DNA of 64,000 nt, taken from positions 234,482 through 298,481 of the forward strand of contig CAZHON010000002.1 of assembly GCA_964534565.1 (NCBI GenBank). Reading direction: 5' to 3'. The position numbers and the translations under genes are program-made. The notes below the pieces were generated by a model that did no database searches, was not told where the DNA came from, and saw nothing but the letters and a program-made list of their open reading frames with translations. This DNA is from CAZHON01 sp964534565. Lineage in GTDB: Bacteria > Patescibacteriota > Gracilibacteria > Peribacterales > Peribacteraceae. Shown piece by piece: positions 8,786-16,119 of the stretch; the first letter of the stretch is position 1, and each line of letters opens with the position of its first letter.

Positions 8786-9855
8786 AACGGAATCAGCTGC
8801 TGCGTCGCGATCGCACTCCAGGTGTGTTCTTTTGCGACGCGCAGTGCGCCCTCTGACAAATTCTTCCACGTCGTTGCATCGAGTGTCTTCGCAATCGCCT
8901 CGGCGAGTGCGGCTGCATCTTCGGGAGGTGTGAGGAAACCGTTGATACCATCGCGAATCGCATACTCAGAGCCGAATCCACGCGTCGTCACCACGGGCGT
9001 CCCACAGGCATTCGCTTCAAAGTACACCATGGGGAATCCTTCGAATTGCCCCTTCGCATCGCGCGCAGCGAGCACGAAGACACTGGCGCGGTTGTAGAGA
9101 GAAAGAAGCGTCGCATCGTCGACAATCCCCGGGAACTCCAAGCGGTCGCTCACTCCTCCCTGCTCTGCGATGGCACGCACCTCGGCCACAAAAGCTGTGT
9201 CCGCCATGTCTCCGACCACGCTGTAACGCAGAGACGGAAAGCGATCTTTCAGCAGAACCAGCGCTCGGGCACCCAAGTCCGCACCTTTGCGTGCCTTGAT
9301 GCCACCGGTCGTGAGCATCAGTGGCTCGCGCGGAAGATGCAGCTGTCGAAACGCCGTCAGGTCGACTCCGTTTGGAATGAACCGACATTCGCGCAGCAGC
9401 CGCGTTGCCTCGCGTGTTTTTTGTTCCGTCTGTTTCGACCCCGTCGTCACAAGCTTGGTGCGCATGTAGGCGAAACGAAGCATGAGCCCAATGGGTGTCC
9501 ACAAAGGACGTGGGACTGCGTAGGTTCCATGGAGTGTCATCGTGAATTTTGCCCCGATCAAGAGAGCCCCCAGCGCCGCGCCGGGCGCATACATTTCGAT
9601 GAGACAGTGCACGACGTCGCACCCGCGACAGTGACGCATGACCTCTCGACAGACCTTCCACTGCACAAGCGGGTGAAAGCGCGGACCGGGCAATGTGTCG
9701 TGAAACGCAACGGACGCCACGTTGTCTTTGTCGTGAGCGGTCACTACCTGCACCTCTGCCTGCGTTGCCACGGCCTCAATCAACCCCCGAGAATAGCGGG
9801 TCCAACCGTTTTGGGGGCCAAGGCCGGAGGTAACGAAGCCGATTTTCAGCGTCAT
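8761..9855 (-). CDS. GT4-family glycosyltransferase
   Basis: 364 residues, GT-B fold. N-terminus MTLKIGFVTSGLGPQNGW; donor site FEGFPMVYFEANACGTPVV with the intact E-x7-E pair. Between them FIPNGVDLTAF and GGIKARKGADLGARAL are standard GT4 landmarks. The open frame runs on far upstream antisense to gmd, but ATG 9855 is the family start and a TACACT box lies 8 bases before it. Convergent with the preceding GT4 gene, overlapping it by 25 bp in antisense. Confidence 0.88.
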   Translation of the reverse strand: MTLKIGFVTSGLGPQNGWTRYSRGLIEAVATQAEVQVVTAHDKDNVASVAFHDTLPGPRFHPLVQWKVCREVMRHCRGCDVVHCLIEMYAPGAALGALLIGAKFTMTLHGTYAVPRPLWTPIGLMLRFAYMRTKLVTTGSKQTEQKTREATRLLRECRFIPNGVDLTAFRQLHLPREPLMLTTGGIKARKGADLGARALVLLKDRFPSLRYSVVGDMADTAFVAEVRAIAEQGGVSDRLEFPGIVDDATLLSLYNRASVFVLAARDAKGQFEGFPMVYFEANACGTPVVTTRGFGSEYAIRDGINGFLTPPEDAAALAEAIAKTLDATTWKNLSEGALRVAKEHTWSAIATQQLIPFYRDVAAW

Positions 9856-9863
9856 ATGCGGGC

Positions 9864-9869
9864 AGTGTA
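9864..9869 (-). promoter_or_regulatory. -10 box TACACT, leaderless promoter of the 9855 gene
   Basis: TACACT on the minus strand ends 8 bases before ATG 9855. Confidence 0.5.
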
Positions 9870-9894
9870 CCTTCCAAACGCCCCAAAGACAGGG

Positions 9895-9900
9895 TACCGT
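9895..9900 (+). promoter_or_regulatory. -10 box TACCGT upstream of gmd
   Basis: TACCGT ends 9 bases before the gmd ATG at 9910, predicting a leader of at most a few bases. Confidence 0.45.
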
Positions 9901-9909
9901 TCCCGAGCT

Positions 9910-10947
9910 ATGAAACGCGCCCTCATTACAGGCATTACCGGCCAAGACGGCTCCTATTTGGCCGAACTTCTCATCGAGAAGGGATACGAAGTCCACGGAC
10001 TTGTCCGACGATCCTCCACGTATAACCGTGGACGCATCGAACACCTGTTCATCGACCCCAATACCGCCAACCTCTTTTTGCATCACGGAGATATGAGCGA
10101 CTCGAGTTCGCTCCTTCATATTTTGAATCTCGTGAAGCCCGATGAAATTTATAACCTCGCTGCGCAGAGTCACGTCGGCGTCAGTTTCGAGGTGCCGGAG
10201 TACACGGGCGATGTGACGGGGCTGGGAACACTCCGATTGCTTGAGGCACTGCGCATCTCGGGATTGAAGGCACGGTTCTACCAAGCAAGCTCCAGCGAAC
10301 TCTATGGAATGGTGAAGGAAACGCCGCAGCACGAAGAAACCGCATTCTACCCACGCAGTCCCTACGCTTGCGCCAAAGCGTACGCATTCTTCATCACACG
10401 AAACTATCGCGAAAGTTACGACATGTATGCGGTGAACGGAATCCTCTTCAACCACGAATCCCCTCGCCGCGGCGAAAACTTCGTCACACGCAAAATCACG
10501 ATGGGACTCGCGAACATCGTCGGTGGAAAACAGGAGTGTCTGTACTTGGGAAACTTGGATGCCAAGCGCGACTGGGGATACGCAAAGGAGTACGTCGAAG
10601 GAATGTGGCGCATGCTCCAGCAGGACAAGCCCGAGGACTACGTTCTCGCAACCGGCAAGACGGCTTCGGTGCGCGAGTTCTTGGAACTCTGCATGACACA
10701 CCTGGGTATTCCATTCGAAGGGAAGAAGGGCAAAGAAGGAGATTTCTACATCGACACCCGCACCGGAAAAACCATCGTCGCCGTCGATCCACGCTACTTC
10801 CGCCCGTCGGAAGTCGATCTTCTCATTGGGGACCCTCGAAAGGCCGAGAAACAGCTTGGCTGGAAGGCAGCCACCGATCTCTCCGCTCTTGCTCACATCA
10901 TGTTGAAAGCCGATTTTGAGCATGTAGGAGTGCCATTCCCCGGCTAA
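9910..10947 (+). CDS. gmd: GDP-mannose 4,6-dehydratase
   Basis: 345 residues, standard length. Converts GDP-mannose to GDP-4-keto-6-deoxymannose with bound NADP. Diagnostic motifs: GITGQDGSYLAELL at the N-terminus, RRSSTYNRGRIEHL, ASSSELYG (catalytic Thr/Ser-Glu region), SPYACAKAYA (Tyr-x3-Lys) and NHESPRRGENFVTRKI, the Gmd signature. The product is the common precursor of GDP-fucose, rhamnose, perosamine and colitose. An aminotransferase gene follows, so GDP-perosamine-like amino sugar synthesis is a reasonable inference. Confidence 0.96.
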   Translation: MKRALITGITGQDGSYLAELLIEKGYEVHGLVRRSSTYNRGRIEHLFIDPNTANLFLHHGDMSDSSSLLHILNLVKPDEIYNLAAQSHVGVSFEVPEYTGDVTGLGTLRLLEALRISGLKARFYQASSSELYGMVKETPQHEETAFYPRSPYACAKAYAFFITRNYRESYDMYAVNGILFNHESPRRGENFVTRKITMGLANIVGGKQECLYLGNLDAKRDWGYAKEYVEGMWRMLQQDKPEDYVLATGKTASVREFLELCMTHLGIPFEGKKGKEGDFYIDTRTGKTIVAVDPRYFRPSEVDLLIGDPRKAEKQLGWKAATDLSALAHIMLKADFEHVGVPFPG

Positions 10948-10977
10948 GACGACATGGAAACGGATGACAGATGCAGG

Positions 10978-10983
10978 TAGGAT
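10978..10983 (+). promoter_or_regulatory. -10 box TAGGAT, leaderless promoter of the 10990 gene
   Basis: TAGGAT ends 6 bases before ATG 10990. Confidence 0.58.
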
Positions 10984-10989
10984 CCTGCC

Positions 10990-12105
10990 ATGAAGATCCG
11001 CGTCCCGTTTTTGCAGCCCTGCATCACCAAAAGCGACATTCAGCGTGTCGTGAAAGTGATGGAATCGGGATGGTTGGTGCTGGGACCCGAGACGAAAAAA
11101 TTTGAGGAGACATTCGCGAAGTACATGGGGACGAAGTACGCGGTCCTCACCAACAGTTGCACATGCAGTTTGGATTTGTGTTGTGACATCGCGGGCATTG
11201 GTCCCGGTGATGAAGTGATCACCACTCCGCTGACCTACACCTCCAGCGCTACACCGATTCTGCGACGCGGAGCGACGGCAGTGTTCGTCGATGTCGATCC
11301 GGAGACGGGACTGATTGATTTGAAAAACATTGAGAAGGCGATCACCAAAAAGACGAAGGCGATTTTGCCCGTACACTTGTACGGACAAATGGCGGACATG
11401 AAAGGACTGCATACGTTAGCCAAAAAGCACAAGCTCGTCATCATTGAAGATGCGGCCCACGCCATCGAGGCACAGCGCGACGGCCTTCGCCCAGGGCAAG
11501 GAACCATCGGAGCGTGTTTCAGTTTCCACACCGCAAAGAACATTACGGCCGGTCAGGGGGGAGCGATTGCAACGGACAACAAAAAGGTTGCCGAAGAGGC
11601 ATCGATCCTGCGACGCGACGGAGTGATCAACGTAGGCACCAAACGCCGCACAGTGATGCTGGGGTACAAGTACCTCTCCACAGAATTGGATGCCGCATTG
11701 CTCCACAACCAAATGCTCCGCATCGACAAGCAGTGGGCCGTGCGCAAGAAACTCTACGAACGCTACACGAAAGTTCTCGACAGTCTTGGTCTGCACTACA
11801 ACCACGTCATCAAGGGCAGCAAGCACGGGTACCACATGCTCGTCCTGTGGGTGGACCCTGCGGTGCGCGACAAGTGGTTGGAGGGATTTGCCGATGACGG
11901 AATCCAGGTCTCGGTCCACTACGATCCGCTCCATTTGGAACCGTATTTCGTCAAAACATTCGGCTACAAGAAGGGCGACTTCCCCGTCGCCGAACGCTTG
12001 GGCCTGGGCACCATCACGCTCCCGATGCACCCGCTGATGACCAAGACGCAGCAGGATCTGGTGATTCAGACGATCAAGAAGCTGGAAAAGAAGATTGGCC
12101 ACTAG
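10990..12105 (+). CDS. DegT/DnrJ/EryC1-family sugar aminotransferase
   Basis: 371 residues, a PLP enzyme that transaminates a keto nucleotide sugar. SGWLVLGPETKKFEE is the conserved N-terminal loop, IIEDAAHAIEA holds the PLP-ring Asp, and FHTAKNITAGQGG carries the Schiff-base Lys. Position directly after gmd, which makes a 4-keto-6-deoxy sugar, suggests a perosamine-synthase-like role, but the keto sugar made by the rmlB product elsewhere in the locus is another candidate. Its own leaderless promoter means it can be expressed apart from gmd. Confidence 0.9.
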   Translation: MKIRVPFLQPCITKSDIQRVVKVMESGWLVLGPETKKFEETFAKYMGTKYAVLTNSCTCSLDLCCDIAGIGPGDEVITTPLTYTSSATPILRRGATAVFVDVDPETGLIDLKNIEKAITKKTKAILPVHLYGQMADMKGLHTLAKKHKLVIIEDAAHAIEAQRDGLRPGQGTIGACFSFHTAKNITAGQGGAIATDNKKVAEEASILRRDGVINVGTKRRTVMLGYKYLSTELDAALLHNQMLRIDKQWAVRKKLYERYTKVLDSLGLHYNHVIKGSKHGYHMLVLWVDPAVRDKWLEGFADDGIQVSVHYDPLHLEPYFVKTFGYKKGDFPVAERLGLGTITLPMHPLMTKTQQDLVIQTIKKLEKKIGH

Positions 12106-12125
12106 GCCCGCTAGGCCGCCTCGCC

Positions 12126-12131
12126 TATGCT
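12126..12131 (+). promoter_or_regulatory. -10 box TATGCT, leaderless promoter of the 12138 gene
   Basis: TATGCT ends 6 bases before ATG 12138 and decides that start over the in-frame GTG at 12132. Confidence 0.58.
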
Positions 12132-12137
12132 GTGTCC

Positions 12138-12872
12138 ATGCTTTTCACGACGTCCTGGGACGACGGCTATGCGCTCGATCTGCGAGTATCGAATATGCTG
12201 ACGCGTCATGGACTGACGGGCACCTTTTACGTGTGTCCGACTGATCAACATGAAGAAAATTTACTGACGAAGGAGCAGCTGAAGACGCTTTCCTCTCTGC
12301 ATGAAATCGGCGCACACACCATGCATCATCCGCACCTGACTCAGTTATCCGATGAGCAAGTCCTCCAAGAAATGACCGACAGCAAACGCTGGGTCGAAGA
12401 GTCGACCGGCAACCCCTGCACCATGTTCTGCTACCCGTACGGCGACTGCGACGAGCGCATTGTGCAACTTGCAAAGAAGTCGGGGTTCACCGGCGCGCGT
12501 ACGACACAGGATTTGCAGAACGGTTTGAGCGACCCATTCTTGATGCCCACGACACTGCAAGTTATGCCCTTCCCGTGGCGCAAGCGGTTTACGCGCCTGA
12601 AGCATTTCATCGATCCGCTGGGACCGCTCCGTGCACGTGTGGGGGGTTTGAGGAAGCTCTCGGTTCCGCTTTCCTCCTGTGGTTCTTGGCTCAGTTTGGC
12701 ACGAGCGTTGTTTGAAAAAGCAGTGCACGAACAGTGGCCGTGGTTCCACCTGTGGGGACACAGCCATGAGCTGGAGCGTTACGACATGTGGAACGATCTC
12801 GATCTGTTTTTGCAGGACGTTGCACGGGCGCAGGTCAAAGCCGTCCCGAACTCCAAACTGATTAGCGAATGA
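12138..12872 (+). CDS. Polysaccharide deacetylase (CE4, NodB-like)
   Basis: 244 residues. CE4 enzymes remove N- or O-acetyl groups from glycans using a divalent metal. TTSWDDGY is motif 1 (catalytic base and metal Asp), GAHTMHHPHL is motif 2 (two metal His), and MFCYPYGDCDE is motif 3. No signal peptide is seen, so it may act inside the cell on a lipid-linked or sugar-nucleotide substrate. The last 11 bases overlap the convergent membrane protein gene. Confidence 0.88.
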   Translation: MLFTTSWDDGYALDLRVSNMLTRHGLTGTFYVCPTDQHEENLLTKEQLKTLSSLHEIGAHTMHHPHLTQLSDEQVLQEMTDSKRWVEESTGNPCTMFCYPYGDCDERIVQLAKKSGFTGARTTQDLQNGLSDPFLMPTTLQVMPFPWRKRFTRLKHFIDPLGPLRARVGGLRKLSVPLSSCGSWLSLARALFEKAVHEQWPWFHLWGHSHELERYDMWNDLDLFLQDVARAQVKAVPNSKLISE

Positions 12873-14550
12873 TGGAGAGAATGAATCGCATCCCCGATGA
12901 AACCTCGGGTGGTGTCGGTTCCACGAACGGTGGCGTCACGATTCGATGCTGTATGAGGATTGCCTGAGATGCAGCGTCATAGCCCAAGGCATTGGTGACA
13001 CCGTACTTCTGCAGTGCTTGATCCAGTGTCCCCTCTTTCTGAAGACGCGCGATGGTCTCTTCGCTGAATGGCACGGTCGTACGACTGGAAAGGAGAGCGA
13101 CCGCTTGAATGATATCGGTGTGAAGAGGCATCGCGATCACTGCGGTCGCGGGCAATTTCTTTGCAGCCGCAACCAGCGCAAGGGACTCTTCTTTCTGAGA
13201 ATGCGTGTACAACCGCGCGAGGACAATGCGTTCCTGCTGCAAATGCTGAATGGAAAGAGCGATCACCAGAATCGTGAGAATGGAGGCTGCAGACCAGGCC
13301 TTCAGCTTTGTACTGAGCGATTCGGCAATGACCGAAAGCCCCACTGCCGCAGGCAGCGACAGCAACCACAGGACGTCCATCGAGTGATCACGTTCAAAGT
13401 GCAGCACGAATCGAACAATCAATTCTGAAAGAAGAATCAGTCCTCCGATCGCAATCACAAAGCGCTTTTCCTTTTTCCAAAGCACGACTGTTCCCAGCAA
13501 CACGAGCGCCCACATGAAGATTCCACCGATGCTATCGATCTGCAGATACGCAGGCAGATTCACCACGAACAGGAAGGCTCCGTTGAGCAGGCTGCCCCCC
13601 ACGGTCGGCGTACCCAAGTTGAAATTCTTCAGTAATTTCTCCTGCTGCAAACGCTCGAGGAGTGGGAGCGTTTGAACATGCGCCACGTAGGCGGTGTCGA
13701 ACCGCTGTTTGTCGAAGAAGTACGTGTACGGATCAGGGTACAGGTGCAGATAGATATCGTTGCTGATATTGCCCTCTGCTCCCCACAGGAGTGCGAGGTT
13801 GTGGTTCACCGGGAACCCGAGTGTACGAAGATCGTTGGCATAGGGAGCGAGATACAACAGGAACGTCGCACAGAGAAACACAATTCCGTGTGCCCACACC
13901 TTCTTGAATTTCTTTCGATTGAAGAAGAGGAAAGCGAGAACGTACCACGGCAAGAACACGATAAAGGCGTCTTTGCAGGCAATCGCACACCCGAAGAGCA
14001 CTCCGGAAAGCGCATACCTCAGAAACGGTCTCTTCGGCGTTATCCATCCAAATGCGGCAATGCTGGCAAAGAGGAATGGGTACGCAAACGAGTAGTACGT
14101 CAGGGTTATCGCCTGCACGGCGTAGAACGGCATGAAGGCGAGAACCGCCGTGCTCACCCACGCGATGCTGCGAGGGAAATACGCACGCACTGCAATCCAC
14201 CAAAAGACGAGACCGACTGCGAGCGATGCACCACTCACCATGGACCATCCCAAAAGATTCTGCCACGACACAAGCTGCGCGATCGCTGCAAGCATCATGG
14301 TGGTCAGCCGACCGTCCGCCGCGCTCATCACGCCGTCACGAACGAGGAAAGCGGGAGTGGAAAACCGACCGATGGCATCGGTGAGGGTGAAAAGACCCGT
14401 TTCTGCAAAGTCTCGTGCGAGGAGAAGAGGAGGTACTTCATAGGGTCCTCCGAGCAACACCGCCGGCAGCATCCAGAGGAGAAAAGCACATGCCGCAAAC
14501 GCAGCCAGGAGACACAGTTGTCCGAATGCCGAGGATCGTTTGGAAGACAT
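12862..14550 (-). CDS. Large multispan membrane protein, probable GT-C-like glycosyltransferase
   Basis: 562 residues, about 11-13 helices, then a ~130-residue soluble C-terminal domain. Architecture matches dolichyl-phosphate-mannose-type GT-C proteins, but the acidic first-loop motif is not clear (EVPPLLLARDFAETGLF is the nearest), so substrate and activity are open. ATG 14550 is preferred over ATG 14559: a TACAAT box ends 7 bases before 14550 and overlaps the upstream ATG. Could also be an O-antigen polymerase-like protein. Confidence 0.7.
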   Translation of the reverse strand: MSSKRSSAFGQLCLLAAFAACAFLLWMLPAVLLGGPYEVPPLLLARDFAETGLFTLTDAIGRFSTPAFLVRDGVMSAADGRLTTMMLAAIAQLVSWQNLLGWSMVSGASLAVGLVFWWIAVRAYFPRSIAWVSTAVLAFMPFYAVQAITLTYYSFAYPFLFASIAAFGWITPKRPFLRYALSGVLFGCAIACKDAFIVFLPWYVLAFLFFNRKKFKKVWAHGIVFLCATFLLYLAPYANDLRTLGFPVNHNLALLWGAEGNISNDIYLHLYPDPYTYFFDKQRFDTAYVAHVQTLPLLERLQQEKLLKNFNLGTPTVGGSLLNGAFLFVVNLPAYLQIDSIGGIFMWALVLLGTVVLWKKEKRFVIAIGGLILLSELIVRFVLHFERDHSMDVLWLLSLPAAVGLSVIAESLSTKLKAWSAASILTILVIALSIQHLQQERIVLARLYTHSQKEESLALVAAAKKLPATAVIAMPLHTDIIQAVALLSSRTTVPFSEETIARLQKEGTLDQALQKYGVTNALGYDAASQAILIQHRIVTPPFVEPTPPEVSSGMRFILSIIR

Positions 14551-14557
14551 CGGCCAC

Positions 14558-14563
14558 ATTGTA
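14558..14563 (-). promoter_or_regulatory. -10 box TACAAT, leaderless promoter of the 14550 gene
   Basis: TACAAT on the minus strand ends 7 bases before ATG 14550 and overlaps the alternative ATG 14559, arguing against that start. Confidence 0.55.
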
Positions 14564-14576
14564 GCGCGAAAGCAGG

Positions 14577-14582
14577 TAGAAT
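14577..14582 (+). promoter_or_regulatory. -10 box TAGAAT, leaderless promoter of the 14589 gene
   Basis: TAGAAT ends 6 bases before ATG 14589. Divergent from the 14558-14563 box with a 13-base gap. Confidence 0.58.
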
Positions 14583-14588
14583 GCGCAC

Positions 14589-15482
14589 ATGCGTCGGCGG
14601 ATTGTCCCCCTCCTCAAGATCATCGGCATTCTGCTCTTCATCTGGATCCTCAGTCGGATTGACCGGGAACAGCTGTGGAACAACGTTAAAAGCGCCGATA
14701 TCGGCACCATTGTGACGGCCTGTGTACTGCTGTTGGGTAGCTACCTGGCGAAGGGATACCGATGGCATCGCCTCATTTTGACCACCCACTATCGACCGAC
14801 CTTCAACGCATCGTGGAAGCTCTACTCGATCGGAACATTCTTCGGCGCCATCACTCCTGCAAAGTTGGGAGAGTTCGGGCGCGTCGTATTTTTATCGAAG
14901 GCGGGAATTTCCAAGAAGAGGAGTGTGCTACTCATCATTACGGAACGGTTCTATGACATCGCCGTCATTCTCATTCTCTCCATCCTCGGAGTCGGTGTGC
15001 TGTTTGGATGGGGATGGACACTCCTCTGCTCCATCGGCGTACTGATCGGGTGCGTGTGCGGTGTACTGCTGTGGAAGTACGCACGTTTATTCCAGAAATT
15101 CTTCAATCTGCCTTCGATCGACGACCCGCTTTTGCGCACGTCTCTCCACCTGCAACTGCTCCTCACGACCACCGTCAGTTGGGCGCTCTATTTTGCATGG
15201 GCAATTCTGCTGACGTGGAGTTTGCATCTGAGTGTTCCGCTCATTCCTCTCGTCTCCGTCTTCATTGTGACGGGAATCCTCGCCCTCCTTCCAATTGCAC
15301 CCTCGGGCCTGGGAACGCGCGATGCGGCACTGTTGGTGCTATTACAGCCCTTTGGAGTAACCGGCCCTGAGGCCATCGCTCTCTCCCTCCTCATGTTCAC
15401 CACCACTCTCCTTCTCAGCAGTATCGGAGGATGGTATTGGTACCTTGAACCCTCCCACTCTCATGACAAACTTCACAGCTGA
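14589..15482 (+). CDS. UPF0104 / lysylphosphatidylglycerol-synthase TM-domain protein
   Basis: 297 residues with about seven or eight helices. GTFFGAITPAKLGEFGR and the C-terminal PIAPSGLGTRDAALL are hallmarks of the YbhN/AglD-type flippase-like domain. In several organisms these proteins sit in glycosylation loci and are thought to handle lipid-linked sugars. The gene overlaps the following methyltransferase by 20 bases, so they are co-transcribed. Confidence 0.85.
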   Translation: MRRRIVPLLKIIGILLFIWILSRIDREQLWNNVKSADIGTIVTACVLLLGSYLAKGYRWHRLILTTHYRPTFNASWKLYSIGTFFGAITPAKLGEFGRVVFLSKAGISKKRSVLLIITERFYDIAVILILSILGVGVLFGWGWTLLCSIGVLIGCVCGVLLWKYARLFQKFFNLPSIDDPLLRTSLHLQLLLTTTVSWALYFAWAILLTWSLHLSVPLIPLVSVFIVTGILALLPIAPSGLGTRDAALLVLLQPFGVTGPEAIALSLLMFTTTLLLSSIGGWYWYLEPSHSHDKLHS

Positions 15483-16119
15483 ACAGAAAGAATACTGGAA
15501 CAGCGAAACGCATCTCAGTCGTCGCAGTCCCGATCACCCCACCGTGCGTCGGTACGTGCTGGGCAAACTCAACTTCATCCAATCGGTTGTCGATCTGGGA
15601 CAGAACGTACTCGATGTCGGTGCAGGGAACGGATACTTCTCGAAACATCTCAACGACATCGTGCCGACGACCGCCGTCGACTACTCCGCGGTCATGCTGC
15701 AAGAAAACCCCGTGCACGATAAACGCGTCATGGATGCGCGTCGTTTGGAACTGCCCGACAAGTCCTACGACACCGTCATCTGTCATGCGATTTTGCACCA
15801 CATTGCCGCCGAAGACCGCGTGCAGGTTGTGCGCGAAATGGGTCGAGTCGCCCGCAAGAATGTGATCATCATTGAACCCAACCGCAACAACCCTCTCATG
15901 GGCATTTTCGGACTCATCAAGAAAGAAGAGCACGGACTTCTGCGCTTCACGAAATCCTACACGGTGGGATTGGTTGAGCAGGCAGGCCTGACGATCGTCC
16001 GCGCCTGTTCCTTTGGGCTTCTCACACCCAACCGCATGCCCATTCCATCAGGATGGCTGCAGGCATTCGAACGCCCGATGCCGCTTGGTATCGCGAATAT
16101 CGTGATCGCGCGGCCTTAA
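15463..16119 (+). CDS. Class I SAM-dependent methyltransferase
   Basis: 218 residues. NVLDVGAGNGYFSKHL is motif I for AdoMet binding, and YDTVICHAILHHI is the post-motif region seen in small-molecule methyltransferases. ATG 15463 is preferred to the upstream TTG 15445; both lie inside the end of the preceding gene. Given the neighbours, O- or C-methylation of a sugar or lipid carrier is possible. Its TAA stop shares a TTAA with the stop of the convergent 788-residue gene. Confidence 0.83.
   Translation: MTNFTAEQKEYWNSETHLSRRSPDHPTVRRYVLGKLNFIQSVVDLGQNVLDVGAGNGYFSKHLNDIVPTTAVDYSAVMLQENPVHDKRVMDARRLELPDKSYDTVICHAILHHIAAEDRVQVVREMGRVARKNVIIIEPNRNNPLMGIFGLIKKEEHGLLRFTKSYTVGLVEQAGLTIVRACSFGLLTPNRMPIPSGWLQAFERPMPLGIANIVIARP

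Noticed and set aside
7469..8869. 466-residue minus-strand frame
   Set aside because: Antisense to a GT4 gene with GT4 motifs; its own translation has no recognisable fold or promoter.
8761..11412. Single 883-residue minus-strand open frame
   Set aside because: Only the part after ATG 9855 is GT4-like; the rest is antisense to gmd and the aminotransferase, low in family-like sequence, and explained by codon-pattern shadowing.
13672..14715. 347-residue plus-strand frame
   Set aside because: Antisense to the multispan protein at 12862-14550, extremely charged, and crosses two good promoters.
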